Assembly (NCBI RefSeq): GCF_000739715.2
Contig: NZ_BBJC02000004.1
Span: 104,323-168,322 of the forward strand
From: Falsirhodobacter sp. alg1
GTDB lineage: Bacteria; Pseudomonadota; Alphaproteobacteria; Rhodobacterales; Rhodobacteraceae
Length of the DNA: 64,000 nt
Reading direction: 5' to 3'
How positions within the stretch are numbered: the first letter of the stretch is position 1; every line of letters begins with the position of its first letter. Positions 15,569 to 25,228 of the stretch are shown here, in pieces. The notes beneath the pieces were generated by a model. It was not told where the DNA came from, ran no database searches, and saw only the letters and a program-made list of their open reading frames with translations. Both the position numbers and the translations under genes were made by a program.

Positions 15569-16510
15569 ATGATGCTACGCAATTCGACCTATGCCGGTGT
15601 TCTGGCTGCCTCTGTCTCCGTTCTGGTGCCCGGTATCGCATTCGGGGCCGAAGGGGCATCCAGCCATTACCTGCCCGGCACGGCGGGCGATCTCGGCTTT
15701 GCGCTGCCCCCGGCGGCGGGCTTCCAGTTTGCCAATATCCTGTGGTCGCAATCCGGTGCAGCACAAAAGGCGGTCGTGCAGGGAAACGTCAATCTGGATC
15801 TGGATGTGAATGTCACGCTGGATATCCTTGCGTTGACCTATACGCTGGCAAACCCTGTCTGGGGGGCCACCTATACGTTCGGGGCCAGTCTGCCGTTCGG
15901 CAGTGCCTCGCTGGATGCGGATATCCTTGGCCCGAATGGCGGGCGGTTCGGGGCCAGCCAAAGCTCCTTTGCATTGAGTGATGCCGCCATCACCCCGATC
16001 CAGTTGAACTGGGCAACGGGCCGTTGGGCGTTTGAGCTTTCGCAGGCTGTTATCGTGGCCAGCGGGGAATATGATGTCGATGACAAGGTCAATCTGGGCC
16101 GCAACTATACCAGCTTTGATACTGCAGGCGCTGTTACATGGCTGGACCCTGCCACCGCGCTGGAGGTTTCCGTGGCGGCCGGCCTTATGATCAATACGGA
16201 AAACAACGATACCGACTACAGGACCGGCAACGAATTCCATATGGATTTCGCGGTGAACCACATGGTCCTGCCGACATTCTCCTATGGTGTTCGGGGGTAT
16301 TACTACGATCAGGTTTCAGCCGACAGCGGAGAGGGGGCAACCCTCGGGGATTTCAAATCCTCGGCGCTGGGCCTTGGGGCGGGGTTCGTCTGGCTGCCGG
16401 CAGCGGCGTCGTCAAAACTGTCGATCGCGGGGCGGTACATGACGGATATCGAGGCGACAAACCGCTTTGAATCCGATTACGCACAGCTTCTGGTAGGGTG
16501 GAAATTCTGA
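15569..16510 (+). CDS. outer-membrane protein, MetA-pathway (Phenol_MetA_deg) type
   Basis: The product is 313 residues from the ATG at 15569, chosen because AAGGATA precedes it and a signal peptide begins there (MMLRNSTYAGVLAASVSVLV, cleavage near AFGA-EG). The mature part shows the SphA/MetA-type pattern: N-terminal HYLPGTAGDLGFALPPAAG with conserved PG and PPG turns, then amphipathic strands, ending YAQLLVGWKF. Members form outer-membrane barrels proposed to admit hydrophobic or aromatic compounds. No catabolic genes lie near, so the substrate is unknown. The terminator at 16530-16550 follows. Confidence 0.75.
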   Translation: MMLRNSTYAGVLAASVSVLVPGIAFGAEGASSHYLPGTAGDLGFALPPAAGFQFANILWSQSGAAQKAVVQGNVNLDLDVNVTLDILALTYTLANPVWGATYTFGASLPFGSASLDADILGPNGGRFGASQSSFALSDAAITPIQLNWATGRWAFELSQAVIVASGEYDVDDKVNLGRNYTSFDTAGAVTWLDPATALEVSVAAGLMINTENNDTDYRTGNEFHMDFAVNHMVLPTFSYGVRGYYYDQVSADSGEGATLGDFKSSALGLGAGFVWLPAAASSKLSIAGRYMTDIEATNRFESDYAQLLVGWKF

Positions 16511-16529
16511 GCGGACCCCTGAAATTGCA

Positions 16530-16550
16530 AGTGACCCCGAAGGGTCATTT
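16530..16550. terminator. intrinsic terminator
   Basis: Stem TGACCC / GGGTCA with a CGAA tetraloop, followed by TTT, lies between the convergent outer-membrane protein and TDT transporter genes and could serve the plus-strand gene. Confidence 0.6.
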
Positions 16551-16573
16551 GTGGTCGATGCGGAATACAAGGC

Positions 16574-17716
16574 TCAATTCGATTTGAGGCAGGGGGCCAC
16601 GAACAGCTCTCCGTGCCATGCGCCTTTGCAGGTGCGGAAGGCCACGATCATCCACACCACCGCCAGCGCCGCAACCAGAACATGGCCGAAGACGCCGATC
16701 ACCCCGATGGGCAGAATGGAGGCCAGTTTCAAGGTGGCGACGGTGAACACACCCAGCGGGAAGGTATAACCCCACCAACCCAAGTTGAACGGCAGTCCTT
16801 CGCGCGCATAGCGCAAGGTGATCAGCGTTGCCATTGCCATCCACCACAGGCCGTAACCCCACATGAGCAATCCGCCGATGAAGCCGATGGCTGCTGCTGC
16901 GGCCGCATATTGTCCGAGGTCATTCGCTGTCAGGATGTCCGGCGCGGCCTGGCCCAGTGTCATCAGGCCCAATGCCCCCGTGCCGATCGGACCAAGTGCG
17001 AGCCAGCTTGTGGCGGCCATGGAAACATGGGGCAGCTTGTGTACGGCAAGACGCAGGACCAGCACCACGATAACGCTCATCGCGATGGGAACGGACAGGG
17101 CCCATAGCACATATGACATCCAAAGGACCACCAGCTGCATATGCGCATCCGCCAGATGGGGGGCCAGCAATCCACCCGAAACTGCAGCAACCTCGGCGGC
17201 AACCATCGGCAGCAGCCAGACCGCCGTCATCTGGTCGATCGAGTGGGTCTGGCGGGTGAACATCAGGTAGGGAATGGCAATTCCGCAGGCCACGGCCATC
17301 ACCACGTCAAGCCACCACAGAACCGTAGCGATCTCGATTGCAACCGTACCCATCTGGGGCAATCCGAAGATCAGGAAGCCGTTGATGATCGTGGCAAGGC
17401 CCATCGGAATGCAGCCGAAGAACATCGACACGACAGAATGGCCAAAAACACGCTTTGCCTCTTCGTAAAAGAAGATCCACCGCGCGGCATAAAGCGCGCT
17501 GAACAGCGTAAACAGCCCCATGTTCAGGATCCACAGCGCCTCGGCAACGATATGAAGCGGGCCGGGCATCTGCGACAGGGCGATGGACAGGATACCCGTG
17601 CCCATCGTCGCGGCAAACCAGTTGGGGGTGAACTGTCGGATAACCTCGCGTGGGCTATCCAGCCGCGATAAAGGGCGGCGGCCGGTGATAACGGCTTGGG
17701 TGTTCTGATCGGACAT
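16574..17716 (-). CDS. TDT family (TehA/Mae1/SSU1/SLAC1) anion transporter
   Basis: The product is 380 residues from the ATG at 17716, fixed by a strong AGGAGG seven bases upstream; a start at 17758 would skip this. Ten membrane helices are expected, and the N-terminal FTPNWFAATMGTGILSIAL is characteristic of the TDT/SLAC1 fold, with the central FGLPQMGT and GWWGYTFPLGVFT segments. Known members move tellurite-related substrates, malate, nitrate/chloride or sulfite (yeast SSU1). The divergent LysR gene resembles YeiE, a sulfite-responsive regulator, so sulfite export is an attractive but unproven assignment. Confidence 0.82.
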   Translation of the reverse strand: MSDQNTQAVITGRRPLSRLDSPREVIRQFTPNWFAATMGTGILSIALSQMPGPLHIVAEALWILNMGLFTLFSALYAARWIFFYEEAKRVFGHSVVSMFFGCIPMGLATIINGFLIFGLPQMGTVAIEIATVLWWLDVVMAVACGIAIPYLMFTRQTHSIDQMTAVWLLPMVAAEVAAVSGGLLAPHLADAHMQLVVLWMSYVLWALSVPIAMSVIVVLVLRLAVHKLPHVSMAATSWLALGPIGTGALGLMTLGQAAPDILTANDLGQYAAAAAAIGFIGGLLMWGYGLWWMAMATLITLRYAREGLPFNLGWWGYTFPLGVFTVATLKLASILPIGVIGVFGHVLVAALAVVWMIVAFRTCKGAWHGELFVAPCLKSN

Positions 17717-17774
17717 ATGCGCCTCCTGATAAACAAGGGATAGCAAAACCGTGATCATTCATCCAACAGATTAG

Positions 17775-17799
17775 AATTATTTGAATGATCGATATAATT
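17775..17799. promoter_or_regulatory. candidate LysR operator
   Basis: AATTAT and ATAATT arms separated by 13 bases lie in the AT-rich interval between the TDT transporter and LysR genes and could be the shared binding site. Confidence 0.4.
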
Positions 17800-17884
17800 G
17801 ATTGATTATGTTCCGGTGGGGATCGGATGCGGCAAGGCCCATGCCTGCGGGGCGGTCAGGATCAGGGAAAAAGGGACGTTTGCC

Positions 17885-18739
17885 ATGACATTGGAGCAGC
17901 TTCGGATCTTTCTGGCAGTGGCCGAGCGCCAGCATATGACCGAGGCGGCGCGCGCGCTGAACCTGACGCAATCCGCCGTCAGCGCGGCAATTGCGGCATT
18001 GGAGGAACGTCACGATGTACGCTTGTTCGATCGCGTGGGCCGGGGCATCGCACTGACCGATCTTGGCCGCAGCTTTGTGGCCGAAGCGCGGGGGGTGCTG
18101 GCCCGGGCGGAGGAAGCGGCAAGCTTTCTGGACATGACGTCAGGTTTGCGGCGAGGCCGGTTGCGGCTGGTCGCCAGCCAGACCGTGGGGCACTACTGGT
18201 TGCCGCCCATCATGAACAGGTTCCATACGCGGCATCCGGGAATTGATCTGACCTTGCGTATCCTGAACACCCGCGAGGTGTGCGAGGCCGTGGCCGAGGG
18301 GGAGGCAGATCTCGGGTTCGTCGAGGATGAGGTCCGCTCTGCCGCCTTTACCCTGATTCCCGCTGCCGAGGATCACCTGTTGCTGGTGGCCGCCGCCGAA
18401 GCCGATATTCCGGACCTTCAAGGCGCGCGCTGGATCATGCGGGAAGAGGGATCAGGCACACGGGCCATTCTGGAGCAGGCGCTGGATGCCGCAGGGCTGG
18501 ACAGTCGCGCGCTGAATGTCGGATTGGAACTGCCGTCGAACGAGGCTGTGCGTGCCGCTGTTGAGGCGGGGGCGGGGATAACGGCCCTGTCACATGTGGT
18601 GGTCGATGCATCCCTGGCCGACGGGAGGCTGGTTGCGCTGCCGTTCGCACTGCCATCCCGCCATTTCTTTGCCGTACGGCCCACATTGCGCCACGTCAGC
18701 CGCGCGGCGGAGGCCTTTCTGGCGCATGCCCTACCCTAG
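17885..18739 (+). CDS. LysR family regulator, YeiE/CysB-like
   Basis: The product is 284 residues from the ATG at 17885; the frame extends to 17798 but only this start gives the normal LysR N-terminus (MTLEQLRIFLAVAERQHMTE, HTH AARALNLTQSAVSAAIAALE). The effector domain opens LRLVASQTVGHYWLPPIMNR, a signature of the YeiE/CbbR branch, and has the IMREEGSGTR anion-binding-type loop. It is divergent from the TDT transporter and probably controls it in response to a small anion, perhaps sulfite. Only two bases separate its stop from that of the convergent gene at 18742. Confidence 0.88.
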   Translation: MTLEQLRIFLAVAERQHMTEAARALNLTQSAVSAAIAALEERHDVRLFDRVGRGIALTDLGRSFVAEARGVLARAEEAASFLDMTSGLRRGRLRLVASQTVGHYWLPPIMNRFHTRHPGIDLTLRILNTREVCEAVAEGEADLGFVEDEVRSAAFTLIPAAEDHLLLVAAAEADIPDLQGARWIMREEGSGTRAILEQALDAAGLDSRALNVGLELPSNEAVRAAVEAGAGITALSHVVVDASLADGRLVALPFALPSRHFFAVRPTLRHVSRAAEAFLAHALP

Positions 18740-18741
18740 GA

Positions 18742-19605
18742 TCACACCCATTGGCCGGGTTCGATCAGTCCGAGGTCCATCAACTGCTGCGAATGCCACT
18801 CGAACGGCATGGAATAATGCCAGCGGAATTCATTGATGTCATAACGCGATCCGGGGTTGGACCGCAGGGCCTTGGCCGCGCGGAAAGAGCAGATCGCCGT
18901 TGTCGCGTTATGGTGCCACGGGCAGGAGTAAGTGTTATACTCTTCGTCGTTGAAGGTATAATCGGGCAGCATCTGCAGGCCGGCCTTGGCCTGGAACAGG
19001 CCGATCCGGTCAATCCGGCGTTTGTCTACGGGAATATGCTCCTCGAACCGCCAGCGGATTCCGCCATAGAAATCAAGCTGCCGGTCCTTGGGATGCCCGT
19101 GGTTTGCCGGGTCCGGCCGTCCAAGCGCGTAATAGCCCGACCGGTCAAGAAACGCCTCCTCGGTCGAAACGGCCAAGGGGTATTTTTCCAGATCCCCGGC
19201 GTAGAGATCGACGACGTAGGTCAGGAATGCATACCGCCGTTCCTCGACGTGAAAGCTGATCAATTCACGTACGTCGCGCGATTCGCAGAACGGAAAGAAC
19301 AGATACTCGCCGTTGTAGCAGTAATGGAACCACAGCCCCGGCGATGAGGCGATCAACTGGTTCATCGCGATCATCATCGCGTTTTCGGCATGTACGTTGA
19401 AGGTGATCCGGTGAACCTGTGCCTCATCCTCGGCAGGGACCTCAATTTCGTCATGGGTCAGCAGCAGGACACTGGCAAAGCCCTGCCCACGGACATGGCG
19501 AAGGGTCGAGGCTACCTCGACCGGATCCTCTGCCATGACTACGGCAACCGGGCCTTTGCCGACCGCATTGGCGCTAATCGCCTCGTCGAGTGATCGGTAT
19601 CGCAT
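18742..19605 (-). CDS. conserved protein of unknown function, possibly a GT-A-like glycosyltransferase
   Basis: I do not recognise this 287-residue protein with certainty. It is soluble, without signal peptide or membrane helices. The first 60 residues resemble a nucleotide-sugar-type Rossmann opening ([20 protein letters not shown]), and later segments such as [34 protein letters not shown] and a C-terminal aromatic-rich [18 protein letters not shown] recall family-2-like glycosyltransferases. There is no clear DxD, so the function stays open. The start at 19605 (preceded by GGATGGGG) is preferred to a GTG at 19656. It is divergent from miaB, with 119 bases between starts. Confidence 0.55.
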   Translation of the reverse strand: MRYRSLDEAISANAVGKGPVAVVMAEDPVEVASTLRHVRGQGFASVLLLTHDEIEVPAEDEAQVHRITFNVHAENAMMIAMNQLIASSPGLWFHYCYNGEYLFFPFCESRDVRELISFHVEERRYAFLTYVVDLYAGDLEKYPLAVSTEEAFLDRSGYYALGRPDPANHGHPKDRQLDFYGGIRWRFEEHIPVDKRRIDRIGLFQAKAGLQMLPDYTFNDEEYNTYSCPWHHNATTAICSFRAAKALRSNPGSRYDINEFRWHYSMPFEWHSQQLMDLGLIEPGQWV

Positions 19606-19724
19606 GCCCCATCCATCATATTCGCCTTGTTTGCCAGATGAATGCAGGAAAGGCACAAGAGCAAGAGGTTCGATTGCCCATCGGGTCGTTTTTCTGTAAA
19701 AGACGGCGATCCGGGGAATATATC

Positions 19725-21023
19725 ATGTCCAGCGCCAAGAAACTCTTCATCAAAACCTATGGCTGTCAGATGAACGTCTATGACAGCGAGCGTATGGCCG
19801 AGGCCATGGGCGCCGAAGGCTACGTCACCACCGACCGGCCCGAGGATGCGGATATGGTGCTTCTGAACACCTGCCACATCCGCGAGAAGGCCTCTGAAAA
19901 GCTGTATTCCGATCTGGGCCGTTTGCGTCCGCTGAAAAATGCGCGCCCTGATCTGAAGATCGGCGTGGCAGGCTGCGTGGCGCAAGCCGAGGGCGCGGAG
20001 ATTATCCGCCGCATGCCGCTGGTGGATCTGGTGGTCGGCCCGCAAAGCTATCATCGTTTGCCGGACATGGTAAAATCCAAGGGCGCGGTCGTGGATACGG
20101 ATTTCCCTGCCGAGGACAAATTCGACCACCTGCCCAAGCGCAAGGCCCTGCGCGGCCCGACCGCCTTTCTGACCGTGCAGGAGGGGTGTGACAAGTTCTG
20201 CGCGTTCTGTGTGGTGCCTTATACCCGCGGGGCCGAAGTGAGCCGCCCGCCCGAACGCCTGATTGCCGAGGCCCGTGATCTGGTGGAACGCGGGGTGAAG
20301 GACATTACCCTGTTGGGTCAGAACGTGAATGCCTATCACGGGGGGGACTGGACGCTGGCCAGGCTGGTACGCGAACTGGCCCGCGTGGACGGGCTGGAAC
20401 GGATTCGCTATACCACAAGCCATCCCAACGACATGGAGGACGATCTGATCGCCGCCCATGGGGATGAGGCCAAGCTGATGCCCTATCTGCATCTGCCCGT
20501 GCAATCCGGATCGGACCGCATCCTGAAGGCGATGAACCGCAAGCATACCGCCGAGCAGTATCTGCGACTGATCGAGCGGTTCCGTACGGCGCGCCCCGAT
20601 ATCCTGCTGACATCCGATTTCATCGTCGCCTTTCCCGGCGAAACGGATGAGGATCACCGCGCGACGATGGATCTGATCCGGGAGGTGCATTATGGCGCGG
20701 CCTACAGCTTCAAGTATTCGGCCCGTCCGGGAACGCCCGCCGCCGAAAAACCGGAACTGGCGCCCGAGATCGGCGATGCCCGGTTGCAGGAACTGCAGGC
20801 CCTGATCACGACCCAGCAGCGCGCCACGCAAGAGGCTATGGTGGGCCGCGAGGTGGGCGTGCTGTATGAAAAGGCAGGGCGCCTCGAGAACCAGATGGTC
20901 GGTAAATCCGATCACCTTCATGCCGTCCATGTCGAGGATGCGGCGGGGCAGGTGGGCGAGCTGGTACGGGTGCGGATCACGGCGTCATCGACGAATTCGC
21001 TGTCAGGCGTCCGTTTGGGCTGA
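19725..21023 (+). CDS. miaB: tRNA-2-methylthio-N6-dimethylallyladenosine synthase MiaB
   Basis: The product is 432 residues from the ATG at 19725 (GGGGAA before it). It has the three MiaB domains: N-terminal UPF0004 with cluster cysteines (YGCQMN, NTCHIR, AGCVAQ), the radical-SAM domain with CDKFCAFC and the VPYTRG motif, and a C-terminal TRAM domain. It adds a methylthio group to i6A37 of tRNAs reading UNN codons, using SAM and a sacrificial iron-sulfur cluster. The upstream frame from 19590 is not conserved coding. A strong hairpin follows at 21061-21093. Confidence 0.97.
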   Translation: MSSAKKLFIKTYGCQMNVYDSERMAEAMGAEGYVTTDRPEDADMVLLNTCHIREKASEKLYSDLGRLRPLKNARPDLKIGVAGCVAQAEGAEIIRRMPLVDLVVGPQSYHRLPDMVKSKGAVVDTDFPAEDKFDHLPKRKALRGPTAFLTVQEGCDKFCAFCVVPYTRGAEVSRPPERLIAEARDLVERGVKDITLLGQNVNAYHGGDWTLARLVRELARVDGLERIRYTTSHPNDMEDDLIAAHGDEAKLMPYLHLPVQSGSDRILKAMNRKHTAEQYLRLIERFRTARPDILLTSDFIVAFPGETDEDHRATMDLIREVHYGAAYSFKYSARPGTPAAEKPELAPEIGDARLQELQALITTQQRATQEAMVGREVGVLYEKAGRLENQMVGKSDHLHAVHVEDAAGQVGELVRVRITASSTNSLSGVRLG

Positions 21024-21060
21024 GAATTTTTCAGGCCGCCTTCGATTTGGGATGGATTAT

Positions 21061-21093
21061 GCAGGGTCTGCCCGGTTGTTGGGCAGGCCCTGC
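21061..21093 (+). terminator. stem-loop after miaB
   Basis: A 13-base stem (GCAGGGTCTGCCC with GGGCAGGCCCTGC, one G-U pair) and a seven-base loop lie 37 bases after miaB. No T run follows, so termination may be partial. Confidence 0.65.
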
Positions 21094-21185
21094 GTGCAGA
21101 TGTGATCATAAAAAAATCACTTGCCACATTCGGCATCGCCACCCACATTCAAGGTACGGCAACGCCTGAACAGAGGGAGATCTCC

Positions 21186-22196
21186 TTGGGCATCAGCGCA
21201 CTGACCCCCCCGAAACGCCCCGAAGACGTGACAGAAACGCTTCTGGAATTCCCCGACAACCGTTTGTTGATCGAGCTGTGCGGCGAGTTTGACCGCAATC
21301 TTGCGCAGATCGAGCAGCACCTAGGCGTGCATATCATGCGACGCGGCAATCGTGTGGCAGTGGTGGGTGACAAGATACCGAGGGATACGGGGGCGGCAGT
21401 GCTTCGCGGCCTGTATGCCCGTCTGGAATCCGGTCGTAACGTGGAAACAGGCGATGTGGAGGCAGCGCTCCGGATGAGTGTTCCGATCTTTGGCGATACG
21501 GCCGAACAGATCGAGATGTTCCAGCCCGGAAAATATGAGATCCGCACGCGCAAGAAACCGGTGGAGCCGCGGACCGAGGCGCAGAAGGCCTACGTCCGCA
21601 ACCTGTTCGATAATGAACTGGGGTTCGGCATCGGGCCTGCCGGAACGGGCAAGACCTATCTGGCCGTGGCTGTCGGGGTAACCATGCTGCTGGGCGGCGC
21701 AGTGGAAAAGATCATCCTGTCGCGCCCTGCGGTCGAGGCCGGGGAACGTCTGGGCTTTCTGCCCGGGGATATGAAGGAAAAGATCGATCCCTACATGCAG
21801 CCGCTTTATGACGCGCTGAATGATTTCCTGCCGCAAAAGCAGCTTGCCAAGCTGATGGAGGACAAGCGGATCGAGATTGCCCCGCTGGCCTTCATGCGTG
21901 GCCGGACATTGGCCAACGCCTTTGTCGTGCTGGACGAGGCGCAGAACGCCACGACCATGCAGATGAAGATGTTCCTGACCCGTCTGGGAGAGGGAAGCCG
22001 CATGGTCATCACGGGCGACCGGACACAGGTCGATCTGCCGCGTGGCACCGCTTCGGGGCTGACGGATGCCGAACGTATCCTGAAGGATGTGCGGGGCGTG
22101 TCGTTCAACTACTTCAATTCCAAGGATGTCGTGCGTCACCCGCTTGTGGCCCGCATCATCGAGGCGTATGACGCCGCCGATGGAACAGCTGGTTGA
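21186..22196 (+). CDS. PhoH family NTPase
   Basis: The product is 336 residues if translated from the TTG at 21186, where AGGGAGA stands six bases upstream and the protein starts at the usual GISALTPPKRPED; the alternative GTG at 21102 is only eight bases past the miaB hairpin and adds a non-conserved extension. It has an N-terminal KH-like region and a P-loop domain with Walker A GPAGTGKTYLAV, Walker B-like VVLDEAQNAT and the ITGDRTQVDLP motif of PhoH/YbeZ. It partners with YbeY in RNA metabolism and ribosome maturation; the stop overlaps ybeY by 17 bases, consistent with co-translation. Confidence 0.93.
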   Translation: MGISALTPPKRPEDVTETLLEFPDNRLLIELCGEFDRNLAQIEQHLGVHIMRRGNRVAVVGDKIPRDTGAAVLRGLYARLESGRNVETGDVEAALRMSVPIFGDTAEQIEMFQPGKYEIRTRKKPVEPRTEAQKAYVRNLFDNELGFGIGPAGTGKTYLAVAVGVTMLLGGAVEKIILSRPAVEAGERLGFLPGDMKEKIDPYMQPLYDALNDFLPQKQLAKLMEDKRIEIAPLAFMRGRTLANAFVVLDEAQNATTMQMKMFLTRLGEGSRMVITGDRTQVDLPRGTASGLTDAERILKDVRGVSFNYFNSKDVVRHPLVARIIEAYDAADGTAG

Positions 22197-22677
22197 TACC
22201 GTAATCGAAGATGAACGCTGGGAGGCCTTCGGCCTTCCGGCCCTTGCGACCCGTGCTGCAGAGGCAACCTTTGCACATCTGGGCGTACACGGCGTGACAT
22301 TGGCCCTGATGGGCTGTGACGATGCCGAAATTGCCGAACTGAATGCCCAGTTCCGCCAGAAGGGCACCCCCACGAATGTGCTGTCATGGCCTTCCGAGGA
22401 TCGGGCGGCAGGGGAACCGGGCGGCCTGCCGGATCTGTCCGGTGGGGATGACGATGATCCAGACGAGTTGGGTGACATCGCGATTGCCTGGGAAACCTGC
22501 ATGGCCGAGGCGGCGGATCAGGGCAAAGCCCCCCAGGATCATGTGACGCATCTGATTGTACACGGTATTCTGCACCTGCTGGGCTATGATCACATAGAGG
22601 ATGCCGATGCCGAGCTGATGGAAGCGACGGAAACACGCATTCTTGCCGCCATGGGGCTTTCCGATCCCTATGCCTGA
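22180..22677 (+). CDS. ybeY: endoribonuclease YbeY (rRNA maturation factor)
   Basis: The product is 165 residues from the ATG at 22180, inside the end of the phoH-like gene. The zinc-binding HGILHLLGYDH motif (H-x3-H-x5-H) and the upstream GTPTNVLSWP are diagnostic. YbeY acts in 16S rRNA 3'-end processing and ribosome quality control, and is a known partner of YbeZ/PhoH. An acidic insert (GGDDDDPDELGD) is normal for alphaproteobacterial members. It belongs to the phoH-ybeY-corC-lnt block. Confidence 0.96.
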   Translation: MEQLVDTVIEDERWEAFGLPALATRAAEATFAHLGVHGVTLALMGCDDAEIAELNAQFRQKGTPTNVLSWPSEDRAAGEPGGLPDLSGGDDDDPDELGDIAIAWETCMAEAADQGKAPQDHVTHLIVHGILHLLGYDHIEDADAELMEATETRILAAMGLSDPYA

Positions 22678-22781
22678 ACTTTTCCGCCATTCGTAACACA
22701 AGACCTTGTCAGGGCAGGGCCTCCTCCCTCATATTGCACGTTGGCGCCCGCTTTGAGGCGTCGCTTTTGATAGAAGGACCG

Positions 22782-23693
22782 ATGGCAACCAGCATCGACG
22801 GCTCTCCCGCAGCGCAAGGCGCGCAGGACACCGCAGAAGATGATCAGCGAAGAAACTTTGCTGACCTCTTTCAAAATGAAAACGACACCTCCGAACGCGA
22901 AGGGCGTGGATTTTTCGGCCGCCTTTTCAGCGCGTTCGCGGCAGACGAACGGGAAGATCTTTCTGATCAGGACCGTGCCGATCTGACGGGCATCGCCAAT
23001 TTGCGCCGTTTGCGCGTGGACGATGTGGCCGTTCCCAAAGCGGAAATCACGGCCGTTTCGATTGAAATCAGCCTGACGGATCTCGTCTCGGTATTCCGGA
23101 ATCAGGGGTATTCGCGCCTGCCGGTCTATGACGGCTCGCTGGATAATCCGCTGGGGATGATTCTCCTGAAGGATCTTGCGCTCAAGCATGATTTTTACAG
23201 CACCGAGGCGTTCGACCTGCGCGCATTGCTGCGCCCTGTCATGTTCGCGCCACCGTCGATGACTGTGGGAACGCTGTTGCACAAGATGCAGCGCGACCGG
23301 ATGCACCTTGCGCTGGTGATCGACGAATACGGTGGTGTGGATGGTCTGGTCACGATCGAGGATCTGATTGAAACCATCATCGGCGAGATCGATGACGAGC
23401 ATGACGAGGTTGCCGGCGCGCTCTGGGTACAGGACAAGGACGGCCATTTCATTGTCCAGTCCCGCGCCTCGCTGGAGGCGTTCGAACGGGCGACCGGCCT
23501 TGATCTGCGGCGGGACAACGAGGATGAGGATGTCGATACGATCGGCGGCCTTGTGTTTGTCCGCGCGGGCCGCGTTCCCCGTAAGGGGGAGGTGATCGAG
23601 CATGAAAGCGGTGCCACCTTCGAGGTTCTGGACGGCGATCCCCGCCGGATCAAACGGTTGCGTGTCCATCTTCCCAAAGAAGCGGCGGCCTGA
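22782..23693 (+). CDS. corC: CorC-type CBS-domain protein
   Basis: The product is 303 residues from the ATG at 22782 (AGAAGGACC upstream). After an acidic N-terminal tail come two CBS motifs (about residues 80-200; YSRLPVYDGSLDNPLGMILL and VIDEYGGVDGLVTIEDLIE) and a CorC_HlyC/transporter-associated domain at the C-terminus. Unlike the CNNM gene at 49932 it has no DUF21 membrane part, so it is a soluble CorC (YbeX) form. YbeX has been linked to magnesium/cobalt efflux and to rRNA metabolism, which suits its place between ybeY and lnt. Confidence 0.92.
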   Translation: MATSIDGSPAAQGAQDTAEDDQRRNFADLFQNENDTSEREGRGFFGRLFSAFAADEREDLSDQDRADLTGIANLRRLRVDDVAVPKAEITAVSIEISLTDLVSVFRNQGYSRLPVYDGSLDNPLGMILLKDLALKHDFYSTEAFDLRALLRPVMFAPPSMTVGTLLHKMQRDRMHLALVIDEYGGVDGLVTIEDLIETIIGEIDDEHDEVAGALWVQDKDGHFIVQSRASLEAFERATGLDLRRDNEDEDVDTIGGLVFVRAGRVPRKGEVIEHESGATFEVLDGDPRRIKRLRVHLPKEAAA

Positions 23694-23709
23694 CCGCCGG
23701 CAGTGACGA

Positions 23710-25188
23710 ATGAGGCCCCGTATGTGGCGTTTCCCCGGCTGGCCCAAAGCGGGTGCGGCCTTTGGTGTCGGGGCCGTTGCGGCCTGTGGTCAGGCACCCT
23801 TGGGTTTCTGGTGGATGACGCTTCTGGGGCTTGCAGCCCTTGCTGTCATGGTGGTGCGGGTGGCATGCCCTCGTACCGCCGCCTGGACGGGGCTTTTCGC
23901 CGGCGCGGGGTATTTCGCGCTGGCGATGAACTGGATCATCGATCCGTTTCTGGTTGATCCTGTGGCATGGGGGTGGGCTGCTCCCTTCGCCGTTGTATTC
24001 CTGTCATTCGGGCTGGCGCTTTTCTGGGCCGGGGCTGCGGCCTTGGCTGCATTTTTTCCTGCGACATTGCGCGCAGCCGCCTTGATCGTGACCCTTACAT
24101 GTGCGGAATTCCTGCGCGGCCATGTGCTGACAGGTTTTCCATGGGCGCTGATCGGGCATGTCTGGGTGGGGTGGGCACCTGCGCAGCTTGCGGCATGGGC
24201 CGGCCCGAACGGACTGACATTGCTGACATTGGCCATCGCCATGCTGCCCGTCATGTCGCGCTGGCGGGGGCTGATTGTTTCTGCCTTGTTGCTGGGGGCA
24301 GCGTTCGGCGGGGGAATGTGGCGATTGGCGCAGCCGATGCCCGAGGATTCGGCGACCATTGTGCGTCTGATCCAGCCGAATGCGGTGCAGGAAATGAAAT
24401 GGGACCCGGATCGTGCCGCGATCCTGTTCCAGAACGGTCTTGATCTGAGCGCGGCCGGTGAGGCGCCCGATCTGGTCGTCTGGCCGGAAACGGCAGTGCC
24501 GTATCTGCTTGATCCCACGGTAGCGGCCGAGATTGCCATTGCAGCCAAAGGGGCAACCTCGGCCGTCGGCATCCAGCGGCTGGAGGGGGAGCGCGGGTAT
24601 AATTCCATGGCCGTGATATCACCCGATGGAAACGTGACGGATGTTTACGACAAGCATCACCTTGTGCCGTTCGGAGAATATGTTCCCCTGGGCGATCTGA
24701 TGGCCAGGATCGGCATTACGGCCTTTGCCTCCCAATTGGGTAATGGATATTCCGCAGGGCCTGGGGCGCGGCTGGTCAATCTTGGGGCTGCGGGCAATGT
24801 TTTGCCGCTGATCTGCTATGAGGCGGTGTTTCCGCAGGATGTGGCTGCGGCCCCTTCGCGGCCGGACTGGCTGCTGCAGATCACCAACGATGCGTGGTTC
24901 GGCACGCTGACAGGCCCTTATCAGCATCTGGCACAGGGTCGCCTGCGGGCCATCGAACAGGGGCTGCCGCTGCTGCGCGCGGCGAATACCGGCGTGTCGG
25001 CGGTGATTGATGCCAAGGGGCGGATCCTGCATGCGCTGCCGCTGGGGCAGGCCGGATATCTGGATGCGCCGCTTCCCGCCCCTCTGCCGCCGACCCTCTA
25101 TGCACGTTATGGTGAGGTGCCGGTTCTGGTGGTTCTGGCAGCACTTCTGGGGCTGCTGTTGGTCCGTCTGCGCAAAAGGGGCTGTTGA
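23710..25188 (+). CDS. lnt: apolipoprotein N-acyltransferase
   Basis: The 492-residue product has an N-terminal block of about six membrane helices and a periplasmic nitrilase-fold domain, then a C-terminal helix. The catalytic triad is visible: Glu260 (WPETAVPY), Lys315 (YDKHHLVPFGEYVP) and Cys369 (LICYEAVFP). It transfers a third acyl chain from phospholipid to the N-terminal cysteine of lipoproteins in the inner membrane. It closes the phoH-ybeY-corC-lnt operon, a standard proteobacterial arrangement. A second ATG at 23722 is an alternative start. Confidence 0.96.
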   Translation: MRPRMWRFPGWPKAGAAFGVGAVAACGQAPLGFWWMTLLGLAALAVMVVRVACPRTAAWTGLFAGAGYFALAMNWIIDPFLVDPVAWGWAAPFAVVFLSFGLALFWAGAAALAAFFPATLRAAALIVTLTCAEFLRGHVLTGFPWALIGHVWVGWAPAQLAAWAGPNGLTLLTLAIAMLPVMSRWRGLIVSALLLGAAFGGGMWRLAQPMPEDSATIVRLIQPNAVQEMKWDPDRAAILFQNGLDLSAAGEAPDLVVWPETAVPYLLDPTVAAEIAIAAKGATSAVGIQRLEGERGYNSMAVISPDGNVTDVYDKHHLVPFGEYVPLGDLMARIGITAFASQLGNGYSAGPGARLVNLGAAGNVLPLICYEAVFPQDVAAAPSRPDWLLQITNDAWFGTLTGPYQHLAQGRLRAIEQGLPLLRAANTGVSAVIDAKGRILHALPLGQAGYLDAPLPAPLPPTLYARYGEVPVLVVLAALLGLLLVRLRKRGC

Positions 25189-25228
25189 CGGCCCATGGCG
25201 GGCGGGATAGCGATGCTGCTTCATAGAA

